This document shows, piece by piece, positions 60,532 to 64,000 of a stretch of 64,000 nt of DNA (position 1 is its first letter; each line of letters starts with the position of its first letter). This stretch comes from Streptomyces hydrogenans (lineage in GTDB: Bacteria; Actinomycetota; Actinomycetes; Streptomycetales; Streptomycetaceae), in assembly GCF_014656075.1 (NCBI RefSeq), contig NZ_BNBS01000030.1:1-64000 (forward strand), read 5' to 3'. The translations under genes were made by a program, and so were the position numbers. The notes beneath the pieces are model-generated. The model was not told the DNA's origin and searched no databases. It worked only from the letters and a program-made list of their open reading frames with translations.

Positions 60532-61791
60532 TCAGAGCAGGCTCTCCAGGGTCACCGAGGGGTCGCAGAGGGCGTCCGGGTCCACGGTGGCCCGGGAGCG
60601 GATGAGGTTCTGGATCGGCTCTGTGACGTCCCACACATTCACGTTCATTCCGGCGATCACCCGGCCCTCGTGCAACCAGAAGGCGATGAACTCGCGCTTG
60701 CCGGTGTCGCCGCGGACCACGACCTGGTCGTAGGAGCCGGGTGGGGCCCAGCCGGAGTACTCCATGCCGAGGTCGTACTGGTCGGTGAAGAAGTACGGGA
60801 CCCGGTCGTAGGAGACGTCCTGGCCGAGCATGGCGCGGGCGGCGGCGGGTCCGCCGTTGAGGGCGTTGGCCCAGTGCTCGACGCGGATGCGGTGGTGGAG
60901 CGAGGGGTGGTCGAAGGCGGCGACGTCGCCGGCGGCGTAGATGTCGGGGTCGGTGGTGCGCAGGGAGGCGTCGACGGCGATGCCGCCGCCGTCGGCGCGG
61001 TCGACGAGGGCGAGGCCGGCGTTCTCGGCGAGGGCGGCGCGGGGGGCGGCGCCGATGGCGATGAGGACGGCGTGGGCGGGGTGCTCCTCGCCGTCGTCGG
61101 TGCGGACGGCGAGGACCATGCCGTCCTGGCCGGTGATCTCGGTGATGCGGGCGCCGAAGTGGAAGCGGACGCCGTGCTCGGTGTGGAGGTCGGCGAAGAG
61201 CTGGCCGAGCTCGGGGCCGAGGACGCGGTGGAGCGGGGTGGGGTCGGCCTCGACGACGGTGACCTCGGCGCCGTAGGTGCGGGCGGCGGCGGCGACCTCC
61301 AGGCCGATCCAGCCGGCGCCGGCGATGACCAGGTGGCCGTTGTCCCGGCCGAGGGCCTTCAGCTCGTCGCGGAGCCGCTCGGCGTGGGAGAGCCGGCGCA
61401 GGTGGTGGACGCCGGCGAGGCCGGTGCCGGGGATGTCGAGGCGGCGCGGCTCGGAGCCGGTGGCGAGGAGCAGCTTGTCGTAGCGGATGACGGTGCCGTC
61501 GCCGAGGCGGACGGTGTGGGCGTCCCGGTCGATGGCGGTGACGCTCTGGCCGAGGTGCAGTTCCACGTCGTGCGCGGCGTACCAGCCGGGCTCGTGGACG
61601 AGGGCGGAGTCCCGGTCCTTCTTGCCGAGGAGGTAGCCCTTGGAGAGCGGCGGGCGTTCGTAGGGGTGGTCGCGTTCGTCGCCGATGAGGATCACCCTGC
61701 CGTTGAAGCCCTCCGCGCGGAGCGTCTCCGCCGCCTTGGCGCCGGCCAGGCCCCCGCCGACGATGACAAAGGTCTGATCTGCGTCGACCAC
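60532..61791 (-). CDS. FAD-dependent ferredoxin/NAD(P) reductase family protein
   Basis: The 419-residue product has the FAD Rossmann site FVIVGGGLAGAKAAE near the N-terminus, the NAD(P) site VIAGAGWIGLEVAAAARTYG (~150), and the FAD C-motif DIYAAGDVAAF. It belongs to the group of ferredoxin and rubredoxin reductases and apoptosis-inducing-factor-like proteins that feed electrons to P450s or Rieske oxygenases. The partner is not encoded nearby. The GTG at 61791 has GAGGAGG seven bases upstream; the frame to 61887 has no such site. The gene is monocistronic. Confidence 0.9.
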   Translation of the reverse strand: MVDADQTFVIVGGGLAGAKAAETLRAEGFNGRVILIGDERDHPYERPPLSKGYLLGKKDRDSALVHEPGWYAAHDVELHLGQSVTAIDRDAHTVRLGDGTVIRYDKLLLATGSEPRRLDIPGTGLAGVHHLRRLSHAERLRDELKALGRDNGHLVIAGAGWIGLEVAAAARTYGAEVTVVEADPTPLHRVLGPELGQLFADLHTEHGVRFHFGARITEITGQDGMVLAVRTDDGEEHPAHAVLIAIGAAPRAALAENAGLALVDRADGGGIAVDASLRTTDPDIYAAGDVAAFDHPSLHHRIRVEHWANALNGGPAAARAMLGQDVSYDRVPYFFTDQYDLGMEYSGWAPPGSYDQVVVRGDTGKREFIAFWLHEGRVIAGMNVNVWDVTEPIQNLIRSRATVDPDALCDPSVTLESLL

Positions 61792-61921
61792 GTTGATTCC
61801 TCCTCGTTGCGACCGGTTCTCTACGCTACGCCCCCGGGCCGGGCCCGGGGAGCACCGCCCCTGGACGTGCATGCGAGGGTCCCGCACGGCGCCGGAAGGC
61901 GAAAGAGGGCCGTCGGCCCCC

Positions 61922-62089
61922 AGGGCCTGTCTGAACCATTGGCGTCGGATCAGGCCGGGTCGTCCGGCGCGTGCGATCGGCGTGCGGCCGGGGCGCCCTC
62001 GTAGCAGCGCTACTTGGGCGTTTCGGCCGTGCGGCGAGCGTGCGTGCCGGGCGGGCCGGACCCGACGGGAATGGTCGGACAGGCCCTAG
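61922..62089. mobile_element. MITE-like element with imperfect inverted ends
   Basis: The left end AGGGCCTGTCTGAACCATT and the reverse complement of the right end (AGGGCCTGTCCGACCATT) match over ~18 bp with a one-base gap and one change; similarity continues inward through GTCGG. The interior of ~100 bp is non-coding, GC-rich and holds a small hairpin (GTAGC-AGC-GCTAC). It encodes no transposase, so it would need help in trans. The right end supplies the dgt stop codon. A 34-bp solo end occurs at 49317-49350. Clear target duplications were not found. Confidence 0.7.
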
Positions 62090-63387
62090 AGACCGGGGGT
62101 GCGCAGGCGGGTGTGGAGGGTGCGGGCGGAGGCGTCGGTGAGGGAGGCGATCTGATCGATGATCACCCGCTTGCGGGAACGGTCGTCGGGCGCGGCGGCG
62201 AAGAGGGCGCGGAACTGCGGTTCGAGGCCGTCGGGGGCGCGGGCGACGAGCGCCTCGGCGAGTTCGGCGACGACGATCCGCTGGTCGGCGCGGAGCGCCT
62301 CCTGTTCGGCGCGCTGCATCACGTACCGGTCGGCGACGGCCTTGAGGACGGCGCACTCGTTGCGGGTGGGGCGGGGGACGACGAGTTCGGCGCCGTAGCG
62401 GGTGAGGCGGCCGGAGCCGTACGCCTGCCGGGTGGCGCCCTCGGCGGCGAGGCAGAAGCGGCCGATGAGCTGGCTGGTGGCGTCCTTGAGGCGGGCCTGG
62501 GCGACGGCGGAGCCGTCGTAGCCGTGCGGCCACCAGTCCTGGTCGAGGAGGCGGTCGAGGGCTTCGGCGAGCTCGGCGGGGTCGGTGTCCTCGGGGACGT
62601 AGCGGCCGAGGGCGACGGCGAAGATGTCGGCGCGCTCGGGCTCGGCGTGCAGGAGGTTGGGGTCGATGTGGCCGGCGTGCAGCCCGTCCTCGAAGTCGTG
62701 GACGGAGTAGGCGACGTCGTCGGACCAGTCCATGACCTCGGCCTCGAAGCACTTGCGCTGCTCGGGGGCGCCGCGCCGGACCCACGCGAAGACGGGGAGG
62801 TCGTCCTCGTACACGCCGAACTTGGAGGAGCCGGGGTCGGTGGGGTGGTCGCCGCGCGGCCAGGGGTACTTGGTGGCGGCGTCGAGGGCGGCGCGGGTGA
62901 GGTTGAGGCCGACGGAGGCCGGCTCGCCGTCGGGGCCGGGGACGAAGCGCTTGGGCTCGATGCGGGTGAGGAGGCGGAGCGACTGGGCGTTGCCCTCGAA
63001 GCCGCCGCAGTCCTTGGCGACGTCGTTGAGCGCCTGTTCGCCGTTGTGCCCGAAGGGCGGGTGGCCCATGTCGTGGGAGAGGCAGGCTGCTTCGACGAGG
63101 TCGGGGTCGCAGCCGAGGGCGGCGCCGAGCTCGCGGCCGACCTGGGCGCATTCGAGGGAGTGGGTGAGCCGGGTGCGGGGGCTGGCGTCCCAGGCGTACC
63201 CCCGGGTGCCGGGGGTGACGACCTGGGTCTTCCCGGCGAGCCTGCGCAGGGCGGCGGAGTGCAGCACGCGGGCGCGGTCGCGCTGGAAGGCGGTGCGGCC
63301 GGGCCGCTTGTCGGGCTCGGTCGCCCAGCGCTCGGTGGCGGTCGGGTCGTACCCGGGGGTCTCGCTGGTGCCGTCGTAGCCTGCCAT
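62086..63387 (-). CDS. dgt: Deoxyguanosinetriphosphate triphosphohydrolase (HD domain)
   Basis: The enzyme hydrolyses dGTP or other dNTPs to the nucleoside and triphosphate, tuning nucleotide pools. The 433-residue product has the HD-domain ligands: His in THSLECAQVG, HD in LSHDMGHPPFGHNGE and Asp in MDWSDDVAYSVHDFED. Length is normal for the family. The TAG stop lies at the right edge of the MITE-like element (CTAGGGCC), so the natural C-terminus may have been altered slightly, although the last residues (TLHTRLRTPGL) look usual. The CbiX-like gene begins upstream outside the window, ending 35 bp before the dgt start, so the two may be co-transcribed. Confidence 0.95.
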   Translation of the reverse strand: MAGYDGTSETPGYDPTATERWATEPDKRPGRTAFQRDRARVLHSAALRRLAGKTQVVTPGTRGYAWDASPRTRLTHSLECAQVGRELGAALGCDPDLVEAACLSHDMGHPPFGHNGEQALNDVAKDCGGFEGNAQSLRLLTRIEPKRFVPGPDGEPASVGLNLTRAALDAATKYPWPRGDHPTDPGSSKFGVYEDDLPVFAWVRRGAPEQRKCFEAEVMDWSDDVAYSVHDFEDGLHAGHIDPNLLHAEPERADIFAVALGRYVPEDTDPAELAEALDRLLDQDWWPHGYDGSAVAQARLKDATSQLIGRFCLAAEGATRQAYGSGRLTRYGAELVVPRPTRNECAVLKAVADRYVMQRAEQEALRADQRIVVAELAEALVARAPDGLEPQFRALFAAAPDDRSRKRVIIDQIASLTDASARTLHTRLRTPGL

Positions 63388-63422
63388 GTCTCGACGGTAA
63401 CCGGAGGGGCCGACAAAAGGGT

Positions 63423-64000
63423 TCAGATGGCGGCGAGTTCCCGCGTGGGGGTGGCGGGGCCGGCGGTGCGGGCCCGGGCGGCACCGTCGTAGCGATGCAG
63501 GACGAGCCGGGCGAGGGCCGGGTGGGCGCCGAGCGGGTCGGCGGCGATCCAGGGGGCGTGGGCGGCGGCGCGGGCGGCGAAGAGGCCGGGGGCGGTGAAG
63601 CAGGAGGCGACGGCGATCCGGTGGGCGCCGCGGGCGGCGAGCGCGGCGAGGGCCTCGCGGGCGGTGGGGGCGCCGGCGGAGGCGTAGGCGTCGAGCACGG
63701 GGGTGCCGCCGACGCGCTCGCCGAGGGCGGCGGCGGTCTGGCGGACGACGGCGCCGGAGCGGGGGTCGCGGGAGCCGGCGGAGGCGAGGACGACGCCGGT
63801 GGCGCGGGAGGCGGAGTCGGCGGGGGTCCAGCCGGCCTCGGCGAGCCGGTCGGCCAGGGCCTCGACGAGCAGCGGGTGCGCGCCGAGCGGTTCGGCGACG
63901 CGGGCCGGGAGGTCCGGGACGGCGGCGAGGGCGGCGGGCAGGTCGTGGGTGACGTGGTACCCGGGGGCGAACAGGAGCGGTACGAGGACGGCCTCGCGGC
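63423..64000 (-). CDS. CbiX/sirohydrochlorin chelatase family protein, 5' end outside window
   Basis: The frame stays open from its stop at 63423 to the window edge (192 codons visible). It includes VLVPLLFAPGYHVTHDLP, the metal-binding His pair region of CbiX/SirB, then SAGSRDPRSGAVVRQTAAA, which resembles the second half of the duplicated chelatase fold. Members insert Co or Fe into sirohydrochlorin for cobalamin or siroheme. A start at 63698 would drop the conserved parts and is not real. It is just upstream of dgt on the same strand. Confidence 0.82.
   Translation of the reverse strand, partial: REAVLVPLLFAPGYHVTHDLPAALAAVPDLPARVAEPLGAHPLLVEALADRLAEAGWTPADSASRATGVVLASAGSRDPRSGAVVRQTAAALGERVGGTPVLDAYASAGAPTAREALAALAARGAHRIAVASCFTAPGLFAARAAAHAPWIAADPLGAHPALARLVLHRYDGAARARTAGPATPTRELAAI

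Noticed and set aside
63423..63698. Separate 91-codon gene at the right edge
   Set aside because: The frame continues without stop to the window edge and the upstream part carries the conserved CbiX residues, so the short version is only the tail.

Overview
The window is high-GC actinobacterial chromosome and almost certainly Streptomyces. Evidence: strong GC bias at third codon positions, frequent GTG starts, leaderless genes, and an intact fasR-fabD-fabH-acpP-fabF cluster. Further support comes from an Mbl-type MreB homologue, a MatB-type malonyl-CoA synthetase, an HrdA-like sigma factor and an SCO2400-like protein, in an order that resembles the SCO2386-SCO247x part of the S. coelicolor core as I remember it. 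No phage genes, full transposase, integrase or CRISPR array are visible.

Layout. 1-1.2 kb: two-component pair; the kinase N-terminus is a tandem GTAC/Tyr-Gly repeat cut by the window edge. 1.2-5.4 kb: cell-wall group (murJ-like flippase coupled to a FemX-type transferase, then an L,D-transpeptidase lipoprotein). 5.5-12.2 kb: pirin, then fasR and the type II fatty-acid operon with a palindromic operator, a small membrane protein and a DUF3145 protein. 12.5-21.9 kb: secreted and hydrolytic functions with local regulators (GDSL lipoprotein, GH3 glucosidase/TetR, a strange tRNA-like element, nitrilase-family amidohydrolase, M4 metalloprotease/LysR, EI24 membrane protein). 22-24 kb: Ohr, MDR reductase and MarR. 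24-31 kb: SCO2400-like protein, Mbl, a GAF kinase with a degenerate ATPase, an MFS carrier and MatB. 31-37.7 kb: 1225-residue subtilisin, GNAT+MFS operon, and a textbook ohrR/ohr pair.

37.9-51.2 kb is the accessory heart of the window. A coupled triad (EAD2-VMAP protein, MoxR-like AAA ATPase, and a 1499-residue vWA-STAND NTPase-TPR protein) fits the known vWA-MoxR-VMAP class of NTP-dependent conflict systems. About 1.6 kb further on, beyond an antiporter on the other strand, lies an alpha/beta hydrolase translationally coupled to a caspase-like protease whose C-terminus carries the same type of EAD2 adaptor. Next come a FxSxx-COOH-like RiPP precursor that lacks the FxSxx terminus and an HEXXH peptide-modification enzyme, with no radical SAM maturase in the window. 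The precursor stop codon lies in the end of a dispersed repeat whose fuller copy, a MITE-like element with inverted ends, sits at 61.9-62.1 kb and also supplies the dgt stop codon.

51.2-64 kb returns to core genes: three tRNAs, a YtxH protein, an FGGY kinase, two coupled ABC exporters, an HrdA-like sigma factor, dnaG, a ferredoxin-reductase-like flavoprotein, dgt and a partial CbiX-type chelatase. All calls come from reading the sequence; no database search was run.
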